Of a stretch of 29,133 bases of DNA, positions 15,482 through 23,999 are shown one piece after another. Position 1 is the first letter of the stretch. Each line of letters starts with the position of its first letter. The translations under genes were made by a program, and so were the position numbers. The DNA lies in the NCBI GenBank assembly GCA_004555705.1, contig SFHI01000027.1, positions 1 through 29,133 on the forward strand, read 5' to 3'. The stretch comes from Clostridiales bacterium (GTDB lineage Bacteria; Bacillota; Clostridia; Oscillospirales; Oscillospiraceae). The notes beneath the pieces are model-generated. The model ran no database searches. It was not told the DNA's origin and saw nothing but the letters and a program-made list of their open reading frames with translations.

Positions 15482-18400
15482 ATGAAAAGATTTGTATGTT
15501 TCCTGTTGACGTTCCTCATGATCGTGAGCTTAGTGCCCGCCACTGTGCTCACTGCTTCTGCAGCCTCTTCGCTGAACACCAGCGACAAGGCGATCGAAAT
15601 CCTGAAGCAGTTCGAGGGCTTCTCCGCCGAGGCTTATGTCCATGGCGGGAAGCATTACATCGGATATGGTACCCAGATTGATGATCCCAATGTCTATAAG
15701 GACGGGATCACCAAGACGGAAGCTACCGCTCTGCTGAAAAACCATGTGAAGGACACTGTGGACAAGGCGATCAATGACTTTGCCAAGAAGTTCAACATTG
15801 CCTTCACCCAGTACCAGCACGATGCCCTGTCCCTGTTCAGCTACAACTGCGGCACCGCGTGGATGTCCACGGACGGAGTTTTCCGCAGCGCGGTTGTTAA
15901 CGGTAAGAAGGGCAACGATTTCCTGAATGCCATCTGCCTGTACAACGGCGGCGATACCAGCTCCGACTACTTCCGGGGCCTGCTGAACCGCCGTCTGGCC
16001 GAGGCCAATATGTACCTGAACAACATTTACTCCAGCGCTGCTCCTTCGGGTTATACATATGTTGTGCTTGACAGCAACGGCGGCAGCCTGACTGATTCCT
16101 TTGGAAACAATCTGGTCATTTTTGCTTACAGCACCTCTTCTTCCCCCGCCCTGACCCTGAAGCCCACCAAGAGCGGCGACAGCTTCCTGGGCTGGTACCT
16201 GGTGAATAATGAGAAGGGTACCGAAACGCCTGTCAGCGTTCTGGACAAGACCACCGCCAAGCTGACCCTGACCGCCAAGTGGCAGAACGGAACCGATAAG
16301 GTTACTGCAAATTACACCATTAACGCCTCTGAGGCTGCTTCCACCACCGTATACGGTCTGGCGGATCTGACTTCCAGCGAGGTTGGTACTCTGAAGGCCA
16401 ACAGCAAGTTCCAGGTCTCCGGGGAGAAGATCGTCGGGGACATCAAGTGGGTCTACGGCACCGGCACGAACACCAAGGGCAAGTCCATCACCGGCTGGGT
16501 GGCTTATAAGAATGTCAAGAACGAGGACCTGACCAGCGATACCGTTCTGGCCACCGGCACCGTGACGGCTACCACCCTGAATGTCCGTGAGGCGGCCACC
16601 ACCGACAGCGACACGCTGCCTGGAAGCCCCCTCGCAAAGGGTACAATTGTCAAGATCCTGGCTTATAAGAATGAGTACACCGCTACCGGTACCAGTAGCT
16701 GGGGCAAGATTGCCTTCAACGGCGGATACGGCTGGATCAATCTGGCTTATGTGGACCTGCGAGATGCCACCGAAGAGGATAACACCTCTCTGGTTGGCAA
16801 GACTGGCAAGATCGTGAACGCGGATAAGGTGAATGTTCGCACGACCCCGGGCGTGGCAGCCACCAACTTCAAAACTACCATTGCCAAGGACACCAAGGTT
16901 ACCATTTATGAAACCAAGCAGATCGCAGGCGGCGCAACTTGGGGCCGGATTAAGTGGAACAACAACCTGAATGAGGGCTGGGTCTACATGTACTACGTCC
17001 AGGTGGACGGCCAGAGCAATGGCAGCACCAGCGGCGGAAGCAGCTCTGAGGTCGCCATCTACACCGGCGTGGTCAGCAGCAACACCAACCTGAACGTACG
17101 CCGCAATCCCAAAGTTACCTCCACCCAGGTTGGCTCTCTGCCCAGAGGCACCAAGATCAACATCTATGAGGAGACCACCACCGACGGTGTGAAGTGGGGC
17201 CGCACGGACAAGGGCTGGGTTTGCCTGCAGTACGTGACGCTTACTGCCACCGGGAATAAGCCCAGCAACGGCGCGGAGCATGTGGTCGTGAAGAAGGTCG
17301 GCACCATTACCGCCTCCGCTCTGACCCTGCGCAAGGATGCCACCAACAACTCCGAGGCACTGAAGACGCTGGCCAAGGGCGACATTGTGACCATCGTGGA
17401 GCAGAAGGAAGAGGCCACCTCTACCGGCACCAAGCTGTGGGGCAAGGTTACCGTGGACGGCGTCACCGGATGGATCAACCTCGCCTACGTGGATGTTAAG
17501 GACGTTACCGAAACCATTCCCGACCAGCCTGTGAACCCCGCAACCGGTGTCTACGGCAAGATCGTGAACTGCGTCAATGTGAACGTCAGATCTGCTGCCG
17601 GCGTCAGCAATACGCTGGTCAAGAGGCTGCCCAACGGCACGCAGGTGACCGTGTACGAGCAGACCGTAGTGAACAATAAGTCCTGGTGCCGCATCAAGGA
17701 CGGCTGGGTGTGCATGGACTATGTGCAGATCACTGGCACTGTACCCGGCGCCGGTTCCGGAAGCGGGTCCAGCGGCAGCAATTCCGGCACGATTTCCGGT
17801 GTTGTCACCGGTACCGTGAACAGCAACATTGACCTGAACGTCCGTGTGGCCGCCGGCCTGGGCAATACCAAGATCGGCTCCCTGAAGAAGGGGACCACCG
17901 TCACCGTCACCGAACAGAAGGTGGCCGACGGCATGACCTGGGGCAAGATCGCTTACAACGGCGGTACCGGCTGGATCTGCATGAGCTACATCACCATCAC
18001 CTCCAACTCCGCTTCCGGCACCGGCGTCATGGGCACCATTGCCCGCTGCTTCAGCCACGTGAACGTCCGCAGCGCGCCCGGCGTGGGCAACGCTCTGGTG
18101 GGCACCATTCCTGTGGGCACCCGCGTGGAAGTCTACGAGAAGAAGCTTTACAACGGCGTGTACTGGGGCCGCGTGGCTCAGGGCTGGATCTGCATGCAGT
18201 ATGTGCTCCTGGATGCGGAGCTGCCCGAGGCTACGGAACCCACCACCAAACCCACCAACGGGTCCGATATTGAGTCCGAGAAGGTCAACTCCAAAGCTGC
18301 CGTGACCTATACGTTCACCGGCTCCGTGAAGGAGACGCTGAATGTCCGCAAGGATGCCATTGCCACCAGTGATCAGGCAGGAACCCTGAACGCCGGCACC

Positions 18401-19216
18401 ACCGTGAACATCCTGGCCCTGAAGGCCGGCAAGGATAACGCCAACGAGATCTGGGGCAAGATCAACGATTACGGTACTCCCGGCTGGATCAACCTGGCCT
18501 ATGTGAACTACGAGATTAAGGGCTTCGTCCAGTCCAGCACCCTGACGGTGTTCGCTTCCGCCAGCGCCGGCAGTGAGGATATCGGCACCATTAAGCTCAA
18601 TGATGAGGTCACTGTGAATGCCGTGAATGTGGAGGGCAGCACGGTCTTCGGTAAGATCGCGGTTGTGAAGCAGGACGGCACTCTGAAGTATGATTACCTT
18701 GGCTGGATTGATATGTCCAAGCTGGGCAGCGAGAAGATCAGCGTAACACCTGAGCTCTCTGCTACCAAGAACGAGTCCCCCGTCAGAATTAAGGGCAAGA
18801 CCACTTCTCTGGTCAGCGTCTACACGACCCTGGATGCCAATGAGGTTGCCTTCAACCTGATCGCCAACGCGGATGTCTACATCCAGGACTATGTGGCGGA
18901 TCATGGCAAGATTTGGGGCAAGGTTGTGGGCGTTGTGGACGGAAAGGATGTATATGGTTTCGTGGATATTTCCAAGACCATCTACGTCTTCACCTCCACC
19001 AGAACCGTCAAGGAAGCGCTGAATGTCCGCAGTGTCTACGGAAGCACCGCTGAGGATACCGTAGTCGGCCAGCTGGATGCCGGTGTGACCATCACCCTCA
19101 CTGCCCTGGCGGTGGATGCCAACGGCGATGTCTGGGGTCAGCTCCAGAGCTGCACCGATAAGGACGGCAAGGATGTCAGCGGCAACTGGGTCAACCTGAC
19201 CTACACCCAGTGGTAA
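15482..19216 (+). CDS. Secreted lysozyme-like (GH24) protein with about twelve SH3b-type repeats
   Basis: This 1244-residue exported protein starts with a signal peptide (residues 1-28, basic MKR, hydrophobic core, cleavage after ASA/A). Residues 34-190 resemble GH24 phage-type lysozymes: E45 in QFEGF and the IGYGT block (60-64) are present, but the usual second Asp and the T of TIGYG are replaced (H54, Y59). Residues 195-270 match an InlB B-type (Listeria-Bacteroides) repeat ending in LTAKW. From about 275 to the end there are about twelve SH3b-like units of 65-90 residues, most with a variant of LNVR and a W-G-K/R...GW core; three or four are diverged. G/S- or T-rich linkers separate some units. 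There is no LPXTG or membrane anchor, so wall attachment is probably through SH3b repeats. Codon use looks smoother than in neighbouring genes, consistent with high expression (impression, not measured). Confidence 0.9.
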   Translation: MKRFVCFLLTFLMIVSLVPATVLTASAASSLNTSDKAIEILKQFEGFSAEAYVHGGKHYIGYGTQIDDPNVYKDGITKTEATALLKNHVKDTVDKAINDFAKKFNIAFTQYQHDALSLFSYNCGTAWMSTDGVFRSAVVNGKKGNDFLNAICLYNGGDTSSDYFRGLLNRRLAEANMYLNNIYSSAAPSGYTYVVLDSNGGSLTDSFGNNLVIFAYSTSSSPALTLKPTKSGDSFLGWYLVNNEKGTETPVSVLDKTTAKLTLTAKWQNGTDKVTANYTINASEAASTTVYGLADLTSSEVGTLKANSKFQVSGEKIVGDIKWVYGTGTNTKGKSITGWVAYKNVKNEDLTSDTVLATGTVTATTLNVREAATTDSDTLPGSPLAKGTIVKILAYKNEYTATGTSSWGKIAFNGGYGWINLAYVDLRDATEEDNTSLVGKTGKIVNADKVNVRTTPGVAATNFKTTIAKDTKVTIYETKQIAGGATWGRIKWNNNLNEGWVYMYYVQVDGQSNGSTSGGSSSEVAIYTGVVSSNTNLNVRRNPKVTSTQVGSLPRGTKINIYEETTTDGVKWGRTDKGWVCLQYVTLTATGNKPSNGAEHVVVKKVGTITASALTLRKDATNNSEALKTLAKGDIVTIVEQKEEATSTGTKLWGKVTVDGVTGWINLAYVDVKDVTETIPDQPVNPATGVYGKIVNCVNVNVRSAAGVSNTLVKRLPNGTQVTVYEQTVVNNKSWCRIKDGWVCMDYVQITGTVPGAGSGSGSSGSNSGTISGVVTGTVNSNIDLNVRVAAGLGNTKIGSLKKGTTVTVTEQKVADGMTWGKIAYNGGTGWICMSYITITSNSASGTGVMGTIARCFSHVNVRSAPGVGNALVGTIPVGTRVEVYEKKLYNGVYWGRVAQGWICMQYVLLDAELPEATEPTTKPTNGSDIESEKVNSKAAVTYTFTGSVKETLNVRKDAIATSDQAGTLNAGTTVNILALKAGKDNANEIWGKINDYGTPGWINLAYVNYEIKGFVQSSTLTVFASASAGSEDIGTIKLNDEVTVNAVNVEGSTVFGKIAVVKQDGTLKYDYLGWIDMSKLGSEKISVTPELSATKNESPVRIKGKTTSLVSVYTTLDANEVAFNLIANADVYIQDYVADHGKIWGKVVGVVDGKDVYGFVDISKTIYVFTSTRTVKEALNVRSVYGSTAEDTVVGQLDAGVTITLTALAVDANGDVWGQLQSCTDKDGKDVSGNWVNLTYTQW

Positions 19217-19243
19217 TTACTTTACTAACTCCTAAGGAACATA

Positions 19244-19285
19244 CAGCGAATCCCCCCACGGCGAAAGCCGCGGGGGGATTTGCTG
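19244..19285 (+). terminator. Terminator-like hairpin after the SH3b/lysozyme gene
   Basis: A long stem CAGCGAATCCCCCC / GGGGGGATTTGCTG encloses CGGC-GAAA-GCCG, a stable tetraloop hairpin. The U tract is short (ATTTGCTG lies within the stem), so it may work mainly as an RNA 3' stabiliser. Confidence 0.75.
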
Positions 19286-19315
19286 TGGAGGTGTAAGCAG
19301 AAAAGCGTGAGAGGG

Positions 19316-19495
19316 TAAATTGTTGTTTAGCGGGCTGTGCCCCGATTACCTGTCATTGCGAACCAGTCCGCAGACTGGTGTGGCAATCCCCCGGTTAGAG
19401 AGGAAATGTTTCGTGCTCCCATTCATCGGGGGGATTGCCACGCCAGTGTGCGCACTGGCTCGCAATGACAGCAAAAATGTGTAAACAACAATTTA
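19316..19495. repeat. Palindromic intergenic element, class A (copy E5, complete)
   Basis: The terminal repeats are TAAATTGTTGTTTAG (19316-19330) and GTAAACAACAATTTA (19481-19495). The left core arm has hairpin ACCAGTC-CGCA-GACTGGT and ends in CAATCCCCC. The right arm begins GGGGGATTGCC and has hairpin GCCAGTG-TGCG-CACTGGC. Both full arms are retained, making this the best reference copy of class A in the window. It lies between the SH3b gene terminator and the thyA promoter. Confidence 0.9.
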
Positions 19496-19520
19496 TCGTC
19501 CTGAATGCTGAGGGTTTCTG

Positions 19521-19549
19521 TTGCATAGCGGGTGACGATGTGGTATGAT
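19521..19549 (+). promoter_or_regulatory. Sigma-A type promoter for thyA-folA
   Basis: TTGCAT (19521-19526), a 17-bp spacer and TATGAT (19544-19549) lie shortly before the thyA ribosome binding site GGGAGG (19565-19570). Confidence 0.65.
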
Positions 19550-19577
19550 AGGCAAAACGCAAATGGGAGGCTTCAAA

Positions 19578-20408
19578 ATGAGCAGAGCGGACGAATTGTA
19601 CAAGGCTACCTGTCGGGACATCCTGGAGAACGGCTTCAGCGATGAAAACCTGGAGGTGCGGCCCCACTGGGCGGACGGCACCCCGGCCCATACCATCAAA
19701 AAATTCGGTGTGGTGAACCGGTACAATCTGGCCGAGGAGTTTCCCATCATGACCCTGCGGCGCACCTACTGGAAGAGCGCCGTGGATGAAATGCTGTGGA
19801 TCTGGCAGAAGAAGTCCAACCGGATCGCGGACCTGGGCAGCCATGTCTGGGACGAATGGGCGGGCCCGGACGGCACCATCGGCAAGGCTTACGGCTACCA
19901 GCTGGGAATTAAGCACCAGTACAAAGAGGGAATGTTTGACCAAGTGGACCGAGTGCTGTATGATTTGAAGCACAACCCGGCGTCCCGGCGGATTTTGACG
20001 AATATTTATAATTTTGAGGACCTTCACGAAATGAACCTGTACCCCTGCGCCTACTCCATGACCTTCAACGTGACGGGGGACACCCTCAACGCCATTCTCA
20101 ATCAGCGTTCCCAGGATATGCTGACCGCCAACAACTGGAACGTGGTGCAGTACGCGGTGCTGACCCACATGATGGCCCAGGTCTCCGGGCTGAAGGTGGG
20201 GGAGCTGGTGCATGTGATTGCGGACTGCCACATCTATGACCGGCATATTCCCGCTGTTAAGGCAATGCTGGAAAAGGATGGCTTTGATGCGCCCAAATTC
20301 CGGATGGATGAGAGCATCACCGATTTCTATGCCTTTTCCAAGGATTCCTTCCGGATGGAGGATTACCAATACCATCCCTTTGATTTCGAAATTCCTATGG
20401 CGATCTGA
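19578..20408 (+). CDS. thyA: Thymidylate synthase ThyA
   Basis: ThyA converts dUMP to dTMP using methylenetetrahydrofolate, yielding dihydrofolate, in the cytoplasm. The 276-residue protein has the catalytic cysteine C157 in LYPCAYSMTFNV, the phosphate-binding LNQRSQD block (174-180) and the folate/dUMP segment NNWNVVQYA. The ATG at 19578 follows GGGAGG at 7-nt spacing; an in-frame upstream start at 19545 falls in the promoter -10 and is rejected. folA begins 8 nt after the stop, so the operon makes dihydrofolate and then recycles it. Confidence 0.97.
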   Translation: MSRADELYKATCRDILENGFSDENLEVRPHWADGTPAHTIKKFGVVNRYNLAEEFPIMTLRRTYWKSAVDEMLWIWQKKSNRIADLGSHVWDEWAGPDGTIGKAYGYQLGIKHQYKEGMFDQVDRVLYDLKHNPASRRILTNIYNFEDLHEMNLYPCAYSMTFNVTGDTLNAILNQRSQDMLTANNWNVVQYAVLTHMMAQVSGLKVGELVHVIADCHIYDRHIPAVKAMLEKDGFDAPKFRMDESITDFYAFSKDSFRMEDYQYHPFDFEIPMAI

Positions 20409-20416
20409 GGTATCCA

Positions 20417-20896
20417 ATGGAACTGATTGTTGCTGTTTATGATGATTGGGGCATTGGAAAGGACGGAACCCAGCCCATTGCCCTCAGCGCGGACCGAAAG
20501 TTCTTCCGGGAAGCCACCCGGGGGGCTATGGTGATCGCCGGAAGGCGCACCATTGAGGATTTCCCGGGAAAGAAGCCCTTACCCGGCCGGGTAAACGTGG
20601 CGCTGAGCAGGAATCAGGAAGAAATCCCCGGCTTTACTCTGTGCCGGAGTCCTGAGGATGCCCTGGAGCTGGCAGAAAAAGCGGAGCGGGCCATGGTCAT
20701 CGGCGGAGGAAGCGTGTACCGGCAGATGCTGCCGTACTGCGATACCGCCTATGTGACCAGGGTGCATACGACACCGGAGTCCGATACGTTTTTCCCGAAT
20801 CTGGATGAGGATGAGCAGTGGTACTTGGCGGAAACCCTCCAAAGCGGGGAGGAAAACGGGATTCGCTACGAGATGCTGAAGTATAAAAGAGCATAG
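20417..20896 (+). CDS. folA: Dihydrofolate reductase
   Basis: This enzyme reduces dihydrofolate, the ThyA by-product, to tetrahydrofolate with NADPH. The protein has 159 residues, the normal length. Family features are the N-terminal IVAVYDDWGIGKDG, the catalytic acid D26, the NADPH-binding GRRTIEDFP (42-50) and VIGGGSVYRQML. The usual tryptophan of the LPW loop is replaced (QPIALSADRKFF), a variation of possible interest for folate or inhibitor binding. GAGG overlapping the thyA stop serves as ribosome binding site. A bidirectional terminator follows immediately. Confidence 0.95.
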   Translation: MELIVAVYDDWGIGKDGTQPIALSADRKFFREATRGAMVIAGRRTIEDFPGKKPLPGRVNVALSRNQEEIPGFTLCRSPEDALELAEKAERAMVIGGGSVYRQMLPYCDTAYVTRVHTTPESDTFFPNLDEDEQWYLAETLQSGEENGIRYEMLKYKRA

Positions 20897-20932
20897 AAAA
20901 ATGCCTGACGCGGGAACTGCGTCAGGCATTTT
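20897..20932. terminator. Bidirectional intrinsic terminator between folA and the minus-strand operon
   Basis: AAAATGCCTGACGC and GCGTCAGGCATTTT form a perfect stem around a short loop. The A tract and T tract on the two sides let it terminate both folA (plus) and the pyrophosphatase-like gene (minus). Confidence 0.92.
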
Positions 20933-20952
20933 GACTTGGGAGAGCTTCTGCG

Positions 20953-21276
20953 CTATATCAGGATTTCCGAATGAAAATACTGTTCCTGAAAGGCCAGCTG
21001 CTTTTGAATTTCCTCCCTGAAAAATGTTGTGCCCACGGGAGCCACCACCCATTTATCCTCCACGTCATCCAGACGGTGGACGATGGCAATTACCTCTCCG
21101 GTGAATTCCGCAACGGGAACCTCTATGCCCAGAATATAGGCGTCCTGTTCTTCGCCGTCCGGGGCCATGATGCCCCGGATATATCCATAATTGACGGGGT
21201 ATAGGATATCCGGATGGGTGGGATGACGGGTTCCCAGGGGGCGGTCAACGGTGACCGTTACAATACTACCTACCAT
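20953..21276 (-). CDS. Short inorganic pyrophosphatase-like protein
   Basis: This 107-residue protein resembles the core of family I inorganic pyrophosphatases: LYPVNYGYI (25-33), DGEEQDAY (40-47, aligning with the D-G-D-x-x-D metal site but with one Asp as Glu) and DDVEDKWVV (about 70-78, aligning with the later Asp/Lys site). It is far shorter than the usual 170-180 residues: the N-terminal strands with the E, K and E ligands and the C-terminal Y-K pair are absent. It may be a small PPase-fold enzyme with another substrate, or a weak PPase. ATG 21276 follows GGGAGGA on the minus strand and overlaps the end of the YgiQ-like gene by 11 nt. It is the last gene of the ylmH operon. Confidence 0.8.
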   Translation of the reverse strand: MVGSIVTVTVDRPLGTRHPTHPDILYPVNYGYIRGIMAPDGEEQDAYILGIEVPVAEFTGEVIAIVHRLDDVEDKWVVAPVGTTFFREEIQKQLAFQEQYFHSEILI

Positions 21277-23197
21277 TGCGTCCTCCCTGGAGTTTCCTGC
21301 CGCGGCTTGCTTTGCTTGGGGAGGAATCCTTTTTGGGGGATTGGGGCTTCCGGCCAGAGGCGGGTTTCCCCGCGGCGGCTTTCGGGGAGGAGTACCCTCC
21401 GGCTTTGGGAGGGACGGCGCGGATCAGACATTTGGGGCCGGAGCCAATGAGATCCTCCCGGTGGGCGGCGAGGAGGGCTTCCCGCACCAGGTAGTAGTTT
21501 TTGGGATTCCGGTACTGGATCAGGGCCCGCTGCATGGCCTTTTCGTGGGGGTCCGTGGGAACGTAGACCCGATCCATGGTCCTGGGGTCCAGACCGGTAT
21601 AATACATCACTGTGGACAAGGTGGAGGGGGTGGGATAAAAGTCCTGGACCTGCTCGGGATTGTAGCCCATTTCCCGAATGTATTCCGCCAGCTCAATGGC
21701 CTCCTTCAGAGTGGAGCCCGGGTGGCTGGACATCAGGTAGGGGACAAGGTATTGATTCATGCCGTACTGCTTGTTCAAGGCGAAGTATTTGTCCACGAAC
21801 TGATTATATACCGCGTTCCGGGGCTTGCCCATCCGGGAGAGAACGGCGTCGGAAACGTGCTCCGGGGCAACCTTTAATTGGCCGGAAATGTGGTACTGCA
21901 CCAGCTCCTTGAAGAAGGTGTCCTTCTTGTCGGCCAGCAGATAGTCAAACCGGATGCCGCTGCGGACGAATACCTTTTTCACCCCGGGGATTTTGCGCAG
22001 CTTGCGAAGCAGGGCCACATAATCGCTGTGGTCGGCGTTCATATTCCTGCAGGGGGTGGGATAGAGGCACTGGCGGCCGCCGCAGGCACCCTTGGTCAGC
22101 TGCTTTTCACAGGCAGGATGGCGGAAATTGGCGGTGGGACCACCCACATCGTGGATATAGCCCTTGAAATCCGGGTCCTTCACCATAAGCTCCGCTTCCC
22201 GGAGGATGGATTCGTGGCTCCGGGTCTGGACGATCCGGCCCTGATGGAAGGTCAGGGCGCAGAAGGAACAGGCCCCGAAGCAGCCCCGGTTACTGACCAG
22301 GCTGAATTTGACCTCCTCAATGGCAGGAACACCCCCGGCTTTTTCAAAGCTGGGGTGGTAGGTGCGGCAGTAGGGAAGGTCGTACACCTCGTCCATTTCC
22401 GGGGTGGTCAGGGGCTTCTGGGGCGGATTCTGCACCACAAACAGATTCCCGTAGGGCTCCGCCAAACGCTTGGCGGTGAAAGGGTCGCAGTTGCCGTACT
22501 GGATGCGGAAGCTCTCGGCGTAGCTGCGCTTGTTGGCCTTTACCTCGTCGAAGGAGGGGAGGAAGATGGTGGGCAGGCTCTCATCAGGCTGGGCGGTTTT
22601 GTAGACGGTGCCGTCGATGTAGGTGATGTCCTTCACGTCCATGCCGGAGTTCAGAGCGTCCGCGATTTCCACGATGCTCTTTTCTCCCATGCCGTACATG
22701 AGAAGGTCCGCCTGGGAATCCAGGAGGATGGAGCGCTTCATGCTTTCCGACCAGTAATCATAGTGGCTGAAGCGCCGCAGGCTGGCCTCGATGCCGCCGA
22801 TGAGGATGGGAACATCCCTGTAGGTGCGTCGGATCAGGTTGCAGTAGACCACGGTGGCGTAGTCCGGGCGCCTGCCCATGACGCCGCCGGGGGTAAAGGC
22901 GTCGGTTTTCCGGCGGTGCTTGGTGACGGAATAGTGGTTCACCATGGAGTCCATGTTGCCCCCGGACACCAGAAAGCCCAGCCGGGGACGGCCAAACACG
23001 TCGATGGACTTTGGGTTTTTCCAGTCCGGCTGGGAGATAATGCCCACGCTGTAGCCGTGGTGCTCCAGAATCCGGCTGATGATGGCGTGGCCGAAGGAAG
23101 GGTGATCCACATAGGCGTCGCCAATGACGTAGACAAAGTCGCACTGCTCCCAGCCCCGCTCCAGCATTTCCTGTTTGTTGATGGGAAGAAAATCCAT
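21266..23197 (-). CDS. YgiQ-family radical SAM protein
   Basis: This 643-residue protein matches the widespread YgiQ family (UPF0313) of radical SAM enzymes. The 4Fe-4S cluster motif is C306-x3-C310-x2-C313 in RGCFGACSFC. Other family blocks are VIGDAYVDHPSFG (24-36), IGGIEASLRRFSHYDYW (133-149), VGGPTANF and the VAPEHVSD segment. The last 45 residues are a basic, Ser/Pro/Lys-rich tail, probably disordered. The reaction is unknown for the family. ATG 23197 follows AAGGAGA; the frame is open to 23368, but that part overlaps the Nudix gene. It lies 10 nt after the Nudix stop in the operon. Confidence 0.95.
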   Translation of the reverse strand: MDFLPINKQEMLERGWEQCDFVYVIGDAYVDHPSFGHAIISRILEHHGYSVGIISQPDWKNPKSIDVFGRPRLGFLVSGGNMDSMVNHYSVTKHRRKTDAFTPGGVMGRRPDYATVVYCNLIRRTYRDVPILIGGIEASLRRFSHYDYWSESMKRSILLDSQADLLMYGMGEKSIVEIADALNSGMDVKDITYIDGTVYKTAQPDESLPTIFLPSFDEVKANKRSYAESFRIQYGNCDPFTAKRLAEPYGNLFVVQNPPQKPLTTPEMDEVYDLPYCRTYHPSFEKAGGVPAIEEVKFSLVSNRGCFGACSFCALTFHQGRIVQTRSHESILREAELMVKDPDFKGYIHDVGGPTANFRHPACEKQLTKGACGGRQCLYPTPCRNMNADHSDYVALLRKLRKIPGVKKVFVRSGIRFDYLLADKKDTFFKELVQYHISGQLKVAPEHVSDAVLSRMGKPRNAVYNQFVDKYFALNKQYGMNQYLVPYLMSSHPGSTLKEAIELAEYIREMGYNPEQVQDFYPTPSTLSTVMYYTGLDPRTMDRVYVPTDPHEKAMQRALIQYRNPKNYYLVREALLAAHREDLIGSGPKCLIRAVPPKAGGYSSPKAAAGKPASGRKPQSPKKDSSPSKASRGRKLQGGRNGR

Positions 23198-23207
23198 ATC
23201 AGTCTCC

Positions 23208-23774
23208 TTACAGGCCGGTATCCAGCAGCTTCCGGCAGAGCTTGGAATAGATTCGCTCCAGGAACCAGGCTTCCGTGACCTTGTTCGGAAGCTCCGGGAT
23301 GGGAATCCAGGCCACACCGCTGTTCTCATCCGGCTTGACGCGCAGGAGCTCCTCCGGATCAGCCTCAAAAAGATAGGTCACATTCAGGTGCAGGTGGGAG
23401 GAAACGTACTGCCCCCGCTTGATGTGGCCGTCCACAGTGAGGATTTCCAGAGAGAAAATGTCCGGGGTCAGGAGCTTCAGCCCTTTCACGCCGCTTTCCT
23501 CCTGAATTTCCCGTTGTGCCACCTGCAGAAGGTTTGTTTCTCCGTCCGCGTGGCCGCCCATCCAGGACCAGGAGTTATAGATGTTGTGGTAGATCATCAG
23601 CACGCTTGCTCTGTCGGGGCTCACCACCCAGCCGGAGGCGGTCATGTGGGCGGTGGTGTTGTCCCGGGTGAAGATGTTTTCTTCGGTTTGCAGCAGCCGT
23701 AGCAGCTTGGGCTTGTCAGCGGCCTCCTGGTCGTTGAAGGGGATATAGGCCCTGATCTGATCGGCAAGTTCCAT
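23208..23774 (-). CDS. Nudix hydrolase
   Basis: This 188-residue protein carries a Nudix box, GGHADGETNLLQVAQREIQEESGV split across residues 73-96, with the metal-binding R-E-x-x-E-E core intact. The spacing before R-E has one extra residue relative to the classic G-x5-E-x7-R-E pattern, in the style of the GGHADG subfamily. The 40-residue N-terminal extension precedes the hydrolase fold. The substrate, some nucleoside diphosphate derivative, cannot be predicted. Its start lies 1 nt after the stop of the DUF896 gene, implying translational coupling. Confidence 0.9.
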   Translation of the reverse strand: MELADQIRAYIPFNDQEAADKPKLLRLLQTEENIFTRDNTTAHMTASGWVVSPDRASVLMIYHNIYNSWSWMGGHADGETNLLQVAQREIQEESGVKGLKLLTPDIFSLEILTVDGHIKRGQYVSSHLHLNVTYLFEADPEELLRVKPDENSGVAWIPIPELPNKVTEAWFLERIYSKLCRKLLDTGL

Positions 23775-23775
23775 G

Positions 23776-23988
23776 TCAGTTCGGCTCCTTGCGGGACAGC
23801 TTCTTTTTGGTGCCGTCTGGCTCCAGGATATAGGTGTTTTCCAGCTGGCCCACCAGGTTTGCTTTCACGGAATCAATGTAGATTCGGCGAAGCCTGTCCC
23901 GCTCCTGAAGCTCCTCAGGGGTCAGACCGGTGGTTTTGGCTTTTCTTGCCAGTTCGTTGATCCTGGTAATGACTTCATTCATCTGCAT
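23776..23988 (-). CDS. DUF896 (YnzC-type) small protein
   Basis: This 70-residue protein has the DUF896/YnzC signature: ITRINELARKAKTTGLTPEE, then RDRLRRIYIDSVKANLVGQLENTYILEPDG. In B. subtilis YnzC is a small helical protein of unclear role, with some paralogues linked to the SOS response. The ATG at 23988 is preferred because GAGGGAA lies 6-9 nt upstream; a GTG 15 nt further upstream overlaps the ylmH stop. The family is usually cytoplasmic and of about 75 residues. It sits between ylmH and the Nudix gene. Confidence 0.85.
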   Translation of the reverse strand: MQMNEVITRINELARKAKTTGLTPEELQERDRLRRIYIDSVKANLVGQLENTYILEPDGTKKKLSRKEPN

Positions 23989-23999
23989 AACAAGTTCCC

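Noticed and set aside
15530..18904. Very long minus-strand open frame (1124 codons) opposite the SH3b gene
   Set aside because: It is a codon-bias shadow of the repeat-rich plus-strand gene; the translation is compositionally odd (G/A/H/V-rich), with no domain, start site or promoter.
15482..19216. Prophage endolysin interpretation of the GH24 domain
   Set aside because: There are no holin, tail or other phage genes nearby, and the protein has a signal peptide and a vegetative promoter with a candidate WalR site.
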